Assembly: GCA_003266145.1 (NCBI GenBank)
Contig: MVJJ01000107.1
Location: 1 to 41,558, forward strand
Reading direction: 5' to 3'
Source: Methanosphaera sp. SHI613
Lineage (GTDB): Archaea > Methanobacteriota > Methanobacteria > Methanobacteriales > Methanobacteriaceae
Length of the DNA stretch: 41,558 nucleotides
Part shown: positions 26,105 to 35,636 of the stretch, in pieces
How positions within the stretch are numbered: the first letter of the stretch is position 1
Layout: each line of letters opens with the position of its first letter
The notes under the pieces: generated by a model
What the model was told of the DNA's origin: nothing
Databases searched by the model: none
Seen by the model: the letters and a program-made list of their open reading frames with translations, nothing else
Made by a program: the position numbers and the translations under genes

Positions 26105-26317
26105 CCATTTATTTTGTTTTTATGATTTGAAGATGATTAGGTTATGATTTTTGATATTTGATTTTTTTTTAACCGTAACTAATTATCCTAAATCAACAGT
26201 TTAATAAGAAATTACTAACTATGAAAAAAGGGACAATATACGTTTTCCAATAAAATCGTGAAAAATAAGTAATAATAAGGGGATTAAATAATAATCCCAA
26301 AGAAATAAGTTTTTTGA

Positions 26318-27055
26318 TTATAAATCAACTACAAATGTACATGAATCATCATATTTAGATGTACATTCCACTTCTTCAATTGATATTTCTTTCTTGAAGT
26401 GTTCTTCCAATATTCCTTTAAGGATACCCTTTGTTATGTTACAGGTAGGTAAATTATATTGTATATTGAAACATTCTTGACAAGCGTTGTTCTTAAAGAT
26501 TAAAGGCTCCATACTGGATACTTTTATTTCGCCTATTTTTAATTCCTCGAATTTTTCTTTAATTAACTCTATTAATTCTTCCAATGTTTCATATTTGAAA
26601 TAAGAATATATGTGACTTCCTATTTTTTGACCTGTTGCTACTTCCAATGGCTCTAACTGTAAACCATGAATTAATAATGTTGATTTGAATTGTTTTGATA
26701 ACTCAACATATAAGTCTTCCCTATTTTTTATCTCTGATTCGAAATCAGGAGACTTGTAAATTATTCTATCAGGATATATTTCCCCAATATACTCTGCTAC
26801 TACGTAGAATAACTTACTTCTACGATCCAGAGGATGTGCTTTATAATTTATAATACCTTCATCTATCAAACTTTTCAAATGTACGGATATAGTTGATTTA
26901 GATTTAGCAGTTGTACTTACTATTTCAGCTTCGCTGACTTGACCATCCAACATACTTAATATTTGAATCTTTATAGGACTATCTACAATCTTAATTCCTT
27001 TGCTTGTAGAATAAATTTTAATTTTTATGTCACTATAATTAGTTATAGGCATCAT
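26318..27055 (-). CDS. MsvR-like V4R-domain transcriptional regulator
   Basis: A 245-residue regulator with an N-terminal ArsR-type winged helix (about residues 22-85: SPIKIQILSML, then a STISVHLKSLIDEGI recognition helix) and a C-terminal V4R domain (about 115-245). Five cysteines lie in the V4R part (C192, C195, C205, C231, C239). This matches the methanogen-specific redox regulator MsvR, whose V4R cysteines sense oxidation. The precise set of regulated genes is unknown. TTTATATA about 29 bases upstream implies an almost leaderless transcript. It is divergent from licD and convergent with flippase 2, so it may regulate the glycan genes or only itself. Confidence 0.85.
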   Translation of the reverse strand: MMPITNYSDIKIKIYSTSKGIKIVDSPIKIQILSMLDGQVSEAEIVSTTAKSKSTISVHLKSLIDEGIINYKAHPLDRRSKLFYVVAEYIGEIYPDRIIYKSPDFESEIKNREDLYVELSKQFKSTLLIHGLQLEPLEVATGQKIGSHIYSYFKYETLEELIELIKEKFEELKIGEIKVSSMEPLIFKNNACQECFNIQYNLPTCNITKGILKGILEEHFKKEISIEEVECTSKYDDSCTFVVDL

Positions 27056-27079
27056 AATATTTCATATGTCTAATCGAAC

Positions 27080-27087
27080 TATATAAA
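27080..27087 (-). promoter_or_regulatory. TATA box of the msvR-like gene
   Basis: On the minus strand this reads TTTATATA. Its centre is about 29 bases from the first ATG at 27055, which predicts transcription starting within a few bases of the start codon. A TTCG half-site lies immediately downstream, where an autoregulator could block the start. Confidence 0.55.
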
Positions 27088-27286
27088 CTTTTACAGAATA
27101 AAAAATAAATAAATGAATAAATTATAATTACAATGGATAAAATTTAAAGCATAATTTACTTTATAATAAATATATCTTACTTCATAAATTAAATTAAAAG
27201 TAATGATAGTTTTTTTTAAATACAAATAATTAAGAAATAATACTATGATACCCCTTGTTAATACAACATACCGTTCAATAAATCCC

Positions 27287-27298
27287 AACGAAATCGTT
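27287..27298. promoter_or_regulatory. Candidate operator dyad
   Basis: A perfect inverted repeat AACGA-AA-TCGTT, flanked by CCGTTC at 27271 and CCGAAC about 15 bases beyond it. MsvR proteins are reported to bind TTCG/CGAA-type inverted repeats, so this cluster is a candidate operator between the regulator and licD. The match is partial and the assignment is inference. Confidence 0.3.
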
Positions 27299-27419
27299 CA
27301 TGGAAAAGAAAACCGAACAACCCCCTGATAATCAAACAGTTACCATGAAAGATATACACATATTATTTAAATAATAATTTCAATAAGTATAATTAATTAA
27401 ACTCTAGGGAGTCTTATAA

Positions 27420-28433
27420 ATGGTCTTCATATTATCTAAATTATATAATCTAATGCCAAGTTTCGTAAAAAACAATTCAAAAGTCATCCACTTGGTCCAA
27501 ACATTCAATAACCATAATAAACTAAAAGAATTGGAAACCCATTATAAAATGTTAGACATGATATTCAGCAGCTGTGACATCAAAGCTACCGGCGTGATGA
27601 GGGAAATACAGCTGCTTCTGTTGGAACTGCTGAGACTATTTGACAACATATGCCAAAAGCATGACATTGACTACTGGCTGGATTATGGAACACTTCTTGG
27701 TGCAACCAGACATGGAGGGTTTGTACCATGGGATGACGATTTGGATATTGGAATGCTAAGAGAGGATTATGATAAATTTATAAAGATATTTCCTGAAGAA
27801 ATTGATGGTCTTCCACAGATAAGGGACAATATAATAATTTCGAAGCTTACAAAGCCCCATGAAAACTTTCCGGAAGATGCCAACGTACTGGACATCCTAA
27901 ATGAGGGTACTTTCATATTGTTTTTCCAATGTGCATACAAAAAGCCCTACGTACATTTTGATGTATTTCCAAAGGATTTCATAGAAGATGAAGGATTGAC
28001 CGATGAAAGAAATGACGTTCAACAGAAGTTGCAGGTTGAGTTCAGAGATAAGATAGCAAGCGGCGAATGGACTTTTGAAGAAGGACTGGAAATACAAAAC
28101 AAGAAAATGAGATTTACCAAGACCAGGACAAGACAGTTATCAGATGCCATTGATGGACTGCACAATAACATATGCAATAGAATATACCCTGTGGATTATG
28201 TATTTCCACTGGATAGTATTGAATTTGAAGGCTATGAATTCAAGTGTCCAAACAACATCGAGGATTATCTTCCATTGATTTATGGACCGGAATATATGCA
28301 CATTCCACATATAGCCTTAGACCACAACACGACCAATTTTGTAAAAAGTCAATATCCGACCATGAAAGAATTAAAAGAGGACTTTGAAAGTCAACGTTTG
28401 ATATTGAAAGAAATCAATGACAATTTCCAATAA
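27420..28433 (+). CDS. LicD-family phosphotransferase
   Basis: A 337-residue LicD-family protein. The core signature is at residues 85-110: YWLDYGTLLGATRHGGFVPW followed by DDDLDI, a nucleotidyltransferase-fold active site with conserved aspartates. In bacteria LicD adds phosphorylcholine (or another phospho-group) from a CDP-activated donor to surface glycans; eukaryotic fukutin-type proteins are relatives. Here the group transferred is unknown, and no choline kinase or cytidylyltransferase gene is in the window. GGGAG precedes the ATG. It is a single-gene unit downstream of its own TATTTAAA promoter, at the head of the glycosyltransferase half of the locus. Confidence 0.9.
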   Translation: MVFILSKLYNLMPSFVKNNSKVIHLVQTFNNHNKLKELETHYKMLDMIFSSCDIKATGVMREIQLLLLELLRLFDNICQKHDIDYWLDYGTLLGATRHGGFVPWDDDLDIGMLREDYDKFIKIFPEEIDGLPQIRDNIIISKLTKPHENFPEDANVLDILNEGTFILFFQCAYKKPYVHFDVFPKDFIEDEGLTDERNDVQQKLQVEFRDKIASGEWTFEEGLEIQNKKMRFTKTRTRQLSDAIDGLHNNICNRIYPVDYVFPLDSIEFEGYEFKCPNNIEDYLPLIYGPEYMHIPHIALDHNTTNFVKSQYPTMKELKEDFESQRLILKEINDNFQ

Positions 28434-28500
28434 CATATTATGGAAAAATCCCCCACTCCATCACCATGATATGAAATGAACCTGAAAATCATCACCTTCC

Positions 28501-28508
28501 TTTTTTTT
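28501..28508 (+). terminator. Oligo-T terminator after licD
   Basis: A T8 tract about 68 bases after the licD stop, followed by another four T bases. It is consistent with archaeal oligo-T termination. Confidence 0.4.
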
Positions 28509-28700
28509 GTTTTGAAGATCACTATCCCGGAATATAAAACAATGCAGTTTAAAAGATTAAAATGATATCACCTTATACATATTCGATTATTTTAGATTTT
28601 GATTATGTATCTTGTTTAGTTTATATTATTAATTAGAATAACTATTGATAGATTGAAAGCATATAGTTTAATATTATAAAATTTAAATAAGACAAAAAAG

Positions 28701-28708
28701 ATATATAA
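28701..28708 (+). promoter_or_regulatory. TATA box for the epimerase 2 gene
   Basis: ATATATAA at this position would place the transcription start near 28730, leaving a leader of about 30 bases that contains GAGGAG at 28745-28750, nine bases before the ATG. It probably drives the whole 28.8-35.3 kb run. Confidence 0.5.
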
Positions 28709-28759
28709 ATATTATATATATATTTAAAAAAAAATATCGGGAATGAGGAGATTTATAGA

Positions 28760-29755
28760 ATGGACATAAATAGTGCATATGAAGGAGAAACAATATTAAT
28801 TACCGGAGGAGCAGGTTGTGTTGGAAGTAATTTAACCAGAAAATTGGCCGAATATAATCCAAAGAAAATTATTGTTCTGGATAACCTGTCATCATCATAC
28901 ACATGGAACATTCCAAAACTTGACTGCGTTGAATTCATCAAGGGAGACATATGTGATGACCAAGTTCTTAAATGGGTTTTTAAAAGTAAACCGGACTACA
29001 TATTCCACCTTGCAGCTCATTTTGCTAACCAAAATTCCGTGGATAAACCTGAAAAAGATTTAAAGGTTAACGGATTAGGTATTTTAAAAGTATTGGAATA
29101 TGCACACCTAGCTGGTGTCAAAAGATTTGTATATTCCAGTAGCGGATGTGGAGTCTACGGATTAGATTCAAAGATGCCATTTGAAGAACATGACATAAGT
29201 ATCAGCCTACACACACCATACCAGGTAACCAAACTGCTGGGTGAATTGTACACAAACTATTTCCATAACTTATACGATTTACCGATAAGTAATGCCAGAT
29301 TCTTCAACGTATTTGGTCCGGGAGAAGTTCCGGGTAAATATAGAAACGTAATTCCTAACTTCATGTATTGGGCTATGAACAACCAAGCACTACCAATTAC
29401 TGGTGATGGAACCGAAACACGTGACTGGACATACATAGATGATATCCTACAAGGATTAACAAGATTAGGTGTTGTCGAAGATGCTATCGGAGAATCCATC
29501 AACTTAGGTTCCGGTAAAGACCATAGAGTTATAGATATGGCCAATAAGGTAAACGAATTATGCGGCAATGATGCAGGTATAGAATATAAAGAAAGAAGAG
29601 ATTGGGATGCAAAAAATAAATTATTATCCTCAATCGATAAGGCTAAAAAAATACTCAAATACAAACCACAACATGACTTTGAAGAAGGATTGGAAAATAC
29701 CCACGAATGGTTTGTAAACAATTGGGATAACATACAAAAAAGTGCAGAATTTTAA
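28760..29755 (+). CDS. NAD-dependent epimerase/dehydratase 2
   Basis: A 331-residue extended SDR enzyme. The NAD motif TGGAGCVGS is at residues 15-23, and the catalytic residues are S126-S128 in YSSSGCGVYG and Y154-xxx-K158. Downstream RFFNVFGPGE and GDGTETRDWTYI are typical of nucleotide-sugar epimerases and 4,6-dehydratases. It is clearly distinct from the epimerase at 20511. The substrate is unknown. GAGGAG gives a strong ribosome site. It begins the run of glycosyltransferase genes, so it probably makes a sugar donor for one of them. Confidence 0.87.
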   Translation: MDINSAYEGETILITGGAGCVGSNLTRKLAEYNPKKIIVLDNLSSSYTWNIPKLDCVEFIKGDICDDQVLKWVFKSKPDYIFHLAAHFANQNSVDKPEKDLKVNGLGILKVLEYAHLAGVKRFVYSSSGCGVYGLDSKMPFEEHDISISLHTPYQVTKLLGELYTNYFHNLYDLPISNARFFNVFGPGEVPGKYRNVIPNFMYWAMNNQALPITGDGTETRDWTYIDDILQGLTRLGVVEDAIGESINLGSGKDHRVIDMANKVNELCGNDAGIEYKERRDWDAKNKLLSSIDKAKKILKYKPQHDFEEGLENTHEWFVNNWDNIQKSAEF

Positions 29756-29842
29756 GTAAAAAGACGATGAATATTCTTTAAATAAAAATAAAGATTTAAA
29801 CAAGATATAATTAAAAAACACAATGACATTAATGGTGATAAT

Positions 29843-31069
29843 ATGAGAATACTGCTAGTGCAAGAATCAGATTGGATTAAAAGAAATCCTCATCAGCAAC
29901 ACCATTTAATGGAATTGCTTGGTCTGAGAGGACATATAATACATGTAATTGATTATGAAATAGACTGGAATCAACATGAAAGCAGTGAATATAGATTTAA
30001 ATCTCCAAGAAAAGTATTTAAGGAATATAAGAAAGTATACAATACGAAAAATATAACCGTGATAAGACCCGCATTAATAAGATTACCTGTATTGAATTAC
30101 GTATCCGTACTACATTATCACAGAAAGGAGATAAAAAGAGAAATAAACGAATTCCAACCCGATATTATCATAGGATTCGGAATATTAAATGCGAACATTG
30201 CAGCCAGACTTGCCAAAAAGCATAACATTCCATTCGTATACTATTTCATAGACGTACTGTATGAGTTGATACCTGAAGCATCATTCAGAAGCTTGGGAAA
30301 ACAGATAACGAAAAATACCATTAAAAAGTCATCATACGTGCTTACCATCAATAGAAAGTTACATGAAATAGCAGTGGAACTCGGCGCGAATCCCCATAAG
30401 ATGAGCATAATAGGTGCGGGAATAAATCTGAAACAATTCAATTATGAGAAGAACAATGGATTTAAGATACGTAGCTACTACAATATAGATCCACGGGACA
30501 CAGTTCTTTTCTTCATGGGATTCTTATATGAATTTGCGGGACTTAAGGAATTGGCAAGATATCTTGGTAAAAACAAGGATAAATATCCCCATATAAAACT
30601 GTTAATAACGGGTGATGGAGATGCATATGATGAATTGAAATCAATTCGTGATGAATACTCCATGGAAAATCAATTGATTCTTACCGGAAGACAGAAATAT
30701 ACCCTGATGCCCGATTTGATTGCTGCAAGTAACGTTTGTATACTGCCAGCGTATAAAGATGAAATAATAATGCAGAACATCGTTCCAATAAAACTATATG
30801 AATACATGGCCATGAAAAAGCCAATCATCGCAACAAGACTGCCTGGTCTGGTAAGTGAATTTGGTGAAAACAATGGTATAGTTTATATTGATAGACCGGA
30901 AGAGGTTATTAAGGTAGTCAAAACGTTAATGAATGATAATCAAAGCATGAATAAGATAGGATGGGCAGGATATAACTTTGTCAAGGATAACGATTGGCGA
31001 AAGCTAACAATCAAATTTGAAAGAATATTGGAAGATTTGATATTGGATATGCTGTTAAGAGACATATAA
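29843..31069 (+). CDS. GT4-family glycosyltransferase A
   Basis: A 408-residue GT-B fold glycosyltransferase. The C-terminal nucleotide-sugar domain shows LFFMGFLYEFAGLKEL, LLITGDGDAYDEL, the LTGRQKY strand and the IVPIKLYEYMAMKKPIIAT segment, the GT4 equivalent of the E-x7-E donor site. The N-terminal acceptor domain lacks the usual glycine-rich GG loop and is more divergent than in the two genes that follow. No membrane segment is present, so it acts at the cytoplasmic side on lipid-linked acceptors. GGTGATAAT precedes the ATG. Confidence 0.87.
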   Translation: MRILLVQESDWIKRNPHQQHHLMELLGLRGHIIHVIDYEIDWNQHESSEYRFKSPRKVFKEYKKVYNTKNITVIRPALIRLPVLNYVSVLHYHRKEIKREINEFQPDIIIGFGILNANIAARLAKKHNIPFVYYFIDVLYELIPEASFRSLGKQITKNTIKKSSYVLTINRKLHEIAVELGANPHKMSIIGAGINLKQFNYEKNNGFKIRSYYNIDPRDTVLFFMGFLYEFAGLKELARYLGKNKDKYPHIKLLITGDGDAYDELKSIRDEYSMENQLILTGRQKYTLMPDLIAASNVCILPAYKDEIIMQNIVPIKLYEYMAMKKPIIATRLPGLVSEFGENNGIVYIDRPEEVIKVVKTLMNDNQSMNKIGWAGYNFVKDNDWRKLTIKFERILEDLILDMLLRDI

Positions 31070-31105
31070 CCTCCTTTTTTTAATTAATTTTTTTTAAGTG
31101 ATATT

Positions 31106-32245
31106 ATGAAGATACTACAAGTAATACCCTACTTTGCATTTGAGCGTGGCGGTGATGTGAACGTATGCTATAACCTATCAAAAGAACTCTGTAAACGGGG
31201 GCATGAAGTTAGTATTCTAACTACTACCTTTGATTATAATCCAGAGGATACCGATAGCATTGAAAACCTAACAATGATTCCTATTGAGTATATGTTTAAT
31301 CTAGCGCTATTTATTTACTCTCCAAAAATGAAAGAATGGCTCGATAAACATATATCCGAGTATGATATAATACACCTTCATGAATTAAGATCATATCAGA
31401 ACAACATAGTAATAAAATATGCTAAAAAATACAATATTCCCTACGTACTGCAACCTCATGCATCCACTCCAAAGCATATAGACAAAAGATTCATCAAGGA
31501 AGCATACGACATTGCATATGGTAATAGGATAATGAAAAACGCCAGTTGTACAATTGCCGTTTCAAAAGAAGAAGCATATTATGACAGATTAATGAATGCC
31601 AAATGGGTGGAGGTAGTCTATAACGGTATGAATTTAGATGAGTTTAAAGAGTTACCTCCCAAAGGAAGCTTTAAAGAAAAATACAATATAAATTCACCAT
31701 ATTTTTTATATCTTGGTAGAATTGACAAGTTAAAAGGTATAAATCATGTTATCGAATCATTTGCCCGACTTGAAAATTATGATGAATACAAATTAGTAAT
31801 CATAGGCAAAATAAACGATTATAAAAAGGAATTAGATGGAATCATAACAAAATACAACCTGGAAAAGAGAGTAATATTCACCGGGTTTATAGAAGAGGAA
31901 GATAAAACTATGGCATATCAAGATGCCAGCGTATTCATCAATCCTGTAAAGTACATGGGAGGAGTTTCAATAACTGTCTTTGAATCAATACTGTCAGGAA
32001 CACCCGTAATTGTTACAAAGGAATCCGGAGAGTTGATAGAGGAAATTGATGGAGGAATAATAGTAGAATATGGAAACATAGATGAAATATGTGATGCGAT
32101 AGTTACTTTAACAGAAGACAAGCAACTTGCCGAAAATAAGGTAAAATCAGCTAGAGACTACATAACCCAAAATCTCAGCTGGAACGAGGTATGCGACAAG
32201 ATACTCAACATATACGATAGATCCATTGGAGAGGTAGACAAATGA
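31106..32245 (+). CDS. GT4-family glycosyltransferase B
   Basis: A 379-residue GT-B enzyme. The N-terminal domain begins MKILQVIPYFAFERGGDVNV with the GG loop near the nucleotide site, and the C-terminal domain has FLYLGRIDKLKG, IFTGFIEEED and the donor-binding ITVFESILSGTPVIVTKESG segment. It overlaps the next gene by four bases (ATGA), indicating translational coupling. AAGTGAT precedes the ATG, after a T-rich stretch (31075-31096) that could cause partial termination. Donor and acceptor are unknown. Confidence 0.9.
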   Translation: MKILQVIPYFAFERGGDVNVCYNLSKELCKRGHEVSILTTTFDYNPEDTDSIENLTMIPIEYMFNLALFIYSPKMKEWLDKHISEYDIIHLHELRSYQNNIVIKYAKKYNIPYVLQPHASTPKHIDKRFIKEAYDIAYGNRIMKNASCTIAVSKEEAYYDRLMNAKWVEVVYNGMNLDEFKELPPKGSFKEKYNINSPYFLYLGRIDKLKGINHVIESFARLENYDEYKLVIIGKINDYKKELDGIITKYNLEKRVIFTGFIEEEDKTMAYQDASVFINPVKYMGGVSITVFESILSGTPVIVTKESGELIEEIDGGIIVEYGNIDEICDAIVTLTEDKQLAENKVKSARDYITQNLSWNEVCDKILNIYDRSIGEVDK

Positions 32246-33420
32246 AGATACTAGTACTCTGTCATGATATTCCCTCAATGAACGTTGGTGCTACAATACC
32301 TATATATCATATGATTAGGGAGTTATCAGACGTCCACAGCATTGATCTGATATCATTCGACTCACACAAGTATGACATCAAAGATTTAACAAAACACCTG
32401 AATGACTTTAAATCCATCGATATCGAAGAGTACCTATCTACAAAAGATCAGTTGCTTTATACTTTGAAGAATATGCTGACGATAGACAATCTTAAAACAA
32501 GAAGCTTCCTAAATTATTACTACAATAAAGATATGAACAGATTAATAAATGAGAATACTGACTCATATGATCTGATAATTACAGATATGCCCATGGCGTT
32601 CTACGTTAAAAATTGCGATAAACATAAGATAGTATATGCATTCGATGCGGTAAGTGACTATAATCACAACATGTATAAGAAGTCCGAGACTCTTGGCTCC
32701 AAGTTATTCTGGTACTTGAATTACCTTAAGATAAATAACTATGAAAAATGCTATGACAACTTCGATGACTGTATTGTTGTGAATATGAAGGATAAGCTTC
32801 TGCTGGAGAAGAAATTAGAGGTTCCTATCAGCGTAGTGGCAAACGGAGTAGACACATCCTACTTTACAAACACAAAGGTTGATGATGACAAGTTAAAGCT
32901 GGTGTTTTTGGGAGATATGAGTACTCCACCCAATAACGATGCAGTTAAATACTTTGTTGAAGAGATTTACCCATCCGTACTGGAACAGATAAGAATACCA
33001 TTTTATATCGTTGGCCGAAACCCGACACAATACGTAAAGAATTTGGAAAACAAGGATATCATCGTAACCGGTTCTGTAGATGATGTGAGAAAGTACCTTA
33101 GCAAAAATACCATATTCATAACACCGATGATATCCGGAACAGGAATTAAAAATAAGATTCTTGAAGCCATGAGTATGCAGTTGGCAGTAATTTCAACCAG
33201 CTGTGGTATCAGTGGAATAGATGCCATTGATGAGATTGAATACATATGTGCCGATGATGGCGATGCATTTAAAGATGCTATCATAAAACTATGCCACGAT
33301 GAAGAATATAGAGAGTTTATAGGCAGAAATGCACGCATATTAGTTGAGAACAAATACTCCTGGAAAAATTCAGCCCAGAAAATCAATGATATAATTAATA
33401 AAAAATCCATTAAAAAGTAA
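32242..33420 (+). CDS. GT4-like glycosyltransferase C
   Basis: A 392-residue GT-B glycosyltransferase. The first domain is short on conserved motifs; the second shows LVFLGDMSTPPNNDAV, FYIVGRNPT, VTGSVDDVRKYL and the GTGIKNKILEAMSMQLAVIST donor segment, a pattern typical of sugar transferases in polysaccharide loci. It starts inside the last four bases of the previous gene. Substrates cannot be deduced. Confidence 0.86.
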   Translation: MKILVLCHDIPSMNVGATIPIYHMIRELSDVHSIDLISFDSHKYDIKDLTKHLNDFKSIDIEEYLSTKDQLLYTLKNMLTIDNLKTRSFLNYYYNKDMNRLINENTDSYDLIITDMPMAFYVKNCDKHKIVYAFDAVSDYNHNMYKKSETLGSKLFWYLNYLKINNYEKCYDNFDDCIVVNMKDKLLLEKKLEVPISVVANGVDTSYFTNTKVDDDKLKLVFLGDMSTPPNNDAVKYFVEEIYPSVLEQIRIPFYIVGRNPTQYVKNLENKDIIVTGSVDDVRKYLSKNTIFITPMISGTGIKNKILEAMSMQLAVISTSCGISGIDAIDEIEYICADDGDAFKDAIIKLCHDEEYREFIGRNARILVENKYSWKNSAQKINDIINKKSIKK

Positions 33421-33476
33421 ATAAGAATAAAGACATAAATATAATTAATATTGAAAAAATTTAGGGAATGTGTAAT

Positions 33477-34169
33477 ATGAAGATATCAGTAGTAATACCG
33501 GCATTAAATGAAGAAGGAATTGTAGGTAAAACCATCAAAAGCATACCGGTAGATGAGTTTAAAGAGGCAGGATATGATTATGAGATTATAGTAATCAACA
33601 ATGACTCCACGGACAATACTGCACAGGAAGCTAGTGATGCAGGTGCAACAGTATTTCTTGAAAAAAACAGAGGATATGGTAATGCATACATACGTGGATT
33701 TAAGGAAGCTACTGGTGATATCATAATAATGGGTGACGCTGATGGTACGTACCCATTGGAACAATCAATGGACTTTGTAAACATTATCGTCAATGAAGAC
33801 TGTGATTTCGTCATAGGATCACGATTTGATGGTACAATAGAAAAAGGTGCAATGCCTGCATTACACCAGTACATCGGAAATCCTATGCTTACAAAGATGC
33901 TGAACCTATTTTTTAATTCAAACTACTCCGATACACACTGTGGGATGAGAGCATTTACAAGAGAAGCTATTGATAAGTTGGAATTAACTGCCCCTGGTAT
34001 GGAATTTGCTATCGAAATGGTAATTGAAGCTTCAGAGAAAAACTTGAAAATCAGGGAAGTTCCAATATATTATAGAAAAAGAGGCGGGGGCGAAGCCAAA
34101 CTTAGTTCTTTCGGTGATGGATGGAGACATGTCAAGTATATGTTGACAAGAAAGTTCACTGGCAAATAA
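33477..34169 (+). CDS. GT2-family glycosyltransferase (dolichol-phosphate mannose synthase-like)
   Basis: A 230-residue GT-A enzyme. MKISVVIPALNEEG opens the nucleotide-binding domain, MGDADGTYP has the DxD-type metal site, and the sequence ends without membrane segments after a REVPIYYRKRGGGEAKLSSF motif typical of DPM1-like enzymes. It probably loads a hexose onto a polyprenyl phosphate. GGGA at 33464-33467 supports ATG 33477; ATG 33468 abuts that site and would add three residues. Confidence 0.88.
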   Translation: MKISVVIPALNEEGIVGKTIKSIPVDEFKEAGYDYEIIVINNDSTDNTAQEASDAGATVFLEKNRGYGNAYIRGFKEATGDIIIMGDADGTYPLEQSMDFVNIIVNEDCDFVIGSRFDGTIEKGAMPALHQYIGNPMLTKMLNLFFNSNYSDTHCGMRAFTREAIDKLELTAPGMEFAIEMVIEASEKNLKIREVPIYYRKRGGGEAKLSSFGDGWRHVKYMLTRKFTGK

Positions 34170-34196
34170 TTATATCTTAATTCATGGAGAATCAGT

Positions 34197-35351
34197 ATGA
34201 AAATAGCATTTGTATACGACACCGCATTTCCATGGGTTACCGGAGGTGCAGAACGTAGGATATATGAGATAGGCACTAGACTTGCAAAAAGAGGCCATGA
34301 CGTACATGTATTTTCGTTAGGCTACTGGATGCAGGATGAGAGGTATAAAGATCAGGAAGTTATCGAATATGACAACATCACATACCATAGTGTTGGAAAA
34401 GCCAAGAAGTTATATAACGATGACAGCACCCGTTCAATAAAGGAAGCACTCTATTTTTCACGTAAAATATTGACAAAAGCAAACTTCAAAGACTTTGACA
34501 TTATTGACTGTCAGAATTTCCCTTATTTTTCCTGTTATACAAGTAAACTAAAGACCATGCGTACAGACGCCAAACTGGTAATTACAGTACATGAAGTATG
34601 GAATGATTATTGGTATGAATATATGGGTAAAAAGGGATTCTTTGGAAAGATAGTTGAAAAGGGAATTTTCCGTCTGACCGACAATTATATATGCGTATCA
34701 AAGTTAACCGAAAGCAACCTTCTTGAAAATCGCAGACCTAAAAATATTGAAATCATAGCAAATGGGGTCAACACCAAAAAGATAACATACCTAAATCCTA
34801 GTGACAAATTCAGCGACGTACTCTATGCTGGTCGTTTAATACCTGAAAAACATGTGGAGTTACTAGTCAAGGCCATGAATAAGGTCACTGATATACATCC
34901 TTTTGCCAAATGTTTCATTGTCGGAGAAGGCCCTTCAAGAATTGACTTGGAAAGGCTGGTAAGCAGTTATGAATTAGAGGACAATGTAATATTCATGGAT
35001 TTTTTAGATAATCAAGAGGATTTATACAGTTTAATGAAAAGTTCAACCGTCTTTGTACTTCCATCTGAAAGGGAAGGATTTGGAATAGTACTTATTGAAG
35101 CTAATGCTTGTGGTCTTCCTGTCATTACAATCAACAATCCTATGAATGCCGCCAAGGACTTGATAACATCAGATAACGGTTGTGTTATAAACAACAATGT
35201 TGATAATCTGGCAAAAATCATTAACTTTTACATTGAAGAGGGCCTCAACAGAAACATGAGAAATAACTGTAGAACTTACGCGAAGAAGTTTGACTGGGAT
35301 CATATCACCAGCATTACTGAAAATTATTATTCGGATATTCTGAAAATATAA
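34197..35351 (+). CDS. GT4-family glycosyltransferase D
   Basis: A 384-residue GT-B enzyme. The N-terminus has TAFPWVTGGAERRIYEIG with the GGAE loop, and the C-terminal domain has VLYAGRLIPEKHVELLVKAM, CFIVGEGPSRIDLE, and SEREGFGIVLIEANACGLPVI, the full E-x7-E donor signature. It is the best-conserved GT4 member here. GGAGA precedes the ATG. It is the last gene of the locus; a C8 tract lies seven bases after its stop. Confidence 0.91.
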   Translation: MKIAFVYDTAFPWVTGGAERRIYEIGTRLAKRGHDVHVFSLGYWMQDERYKDQEVIEYDNITYHSVGKAKKLYNDDSTRSIKEALYFSRKILTKANFKDFDIIDCQNFPYFSCYTSKLKTMRTDAKLVITVHEVWNDYWYEYMGKKGFFGKIVEKGIFRLTDNYICVSKLTESNLLENRRPKNIEIIANGVNTKKITYLNPSDKFSDVLYAGRLIPEKHVELLVKAMNKVTDIHPFAKCFIVGEGPSRIDLERLVSSYELEDNVIFMDFLDNQEDLYSLMKSSTVFVLPSEREGFGIVLIEANACGLPVITINNPMNAAKDLITSDNGCVINNNVDNLAKIINFYIEEGLNRNMRNNCRTYAKKFDWDHITSITENYYSDILKI

Positions 35352-35636
35352 TCAACATCCCCCCCCATTTTTATTAGGATTGCTGTTTTATTTGTTTTGT
35401 TGCTTTTTGTTTATCACACTTATTTTATATTTCTTGTTCTTTCCCGTAATCAAGTATGTAAATGATTTTCATCATGTTTAAAAATAGATAGTATTAATCA
35501 TTTTTCTAGAAAATATTTTTGTCAAATCCTCCATCATTGAAAAAAAACTATCATAAAATTTATATACTACTTTATACATACCTTTATATAATCCTAGTTT
35601 CTCGTTGAAGTCTTGGTACGAAACGATACACACGAT
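35352..35636. other. Intergenic region upstream of tRNA-Trp
   Basis: About 285 bases with an unusual C8 tract (35359-35366), T-rich sequence that may end the glycosyltransferase operon, and the tRNA promoter. No coding sequence was recognised. Confidence 0.4.
35583..35590 (+). promoter_or_regulatory. TATA box of tRNA-Trp
   Basis: TTTATATA, 47 bases before the tRNA 5' end. It predicts a start near 35611 and a leader of about 26 bases to be removed by RNase P. Confidence 0.5.

Larger units (their letters stand above)
27056..27419. other. Divergent msvR-like/licD promoter region
   Basis: A 364-base AT-rich gap. It contains the msvR-like TATA box, a TATTTAAA element near 27362-27369 for licD, and GGGAG at about 27405 as the licD ribosome site. 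Around 27271-27318 are several GTTC/GAAC half-sites, including the dyad AACGA-AA-TCGTT at 27287-27298. I see no convincing gene; a 65-codon minus-strand frame (27091-27288) is AT-driven and lacks a ribosome site. Confidence 0.45.
28434..28759. other. Intergenic region between licD and epimerase 2
   Basis: A 326-base gap. It holds an oligo-T8 tract at 28501-28508 that may terminate licD, then AT-rich sequence leading into a TATA box at 28701-28708. I find no coding frame or confident RNA gene. Confidence 0.45.

Noticed and set aside
26062..26150. Possible free box C/D RNA after flippase 2 (TGATGA, later CTGA)
   Set aside because: Spacing between boxes is wrong for archaeal guides and there is no second CTGA box at a usable distance; a simple stem-loop explains the sequence better.
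27091..27288. 65-codon minus-strand frame, hydrophobic
   Set aside because: Ile/Tyr/Asn-rich composition follows from AT-rich DNA; no ribosome site, and it lies upstream of the msvR-like promoter.
28450..28500. Minus-strand GTGATGA boxes suggestive of a C/D guide RNA
   Set aside because: No CTGA D box lies within the expected distance and no terminal stem is seen.
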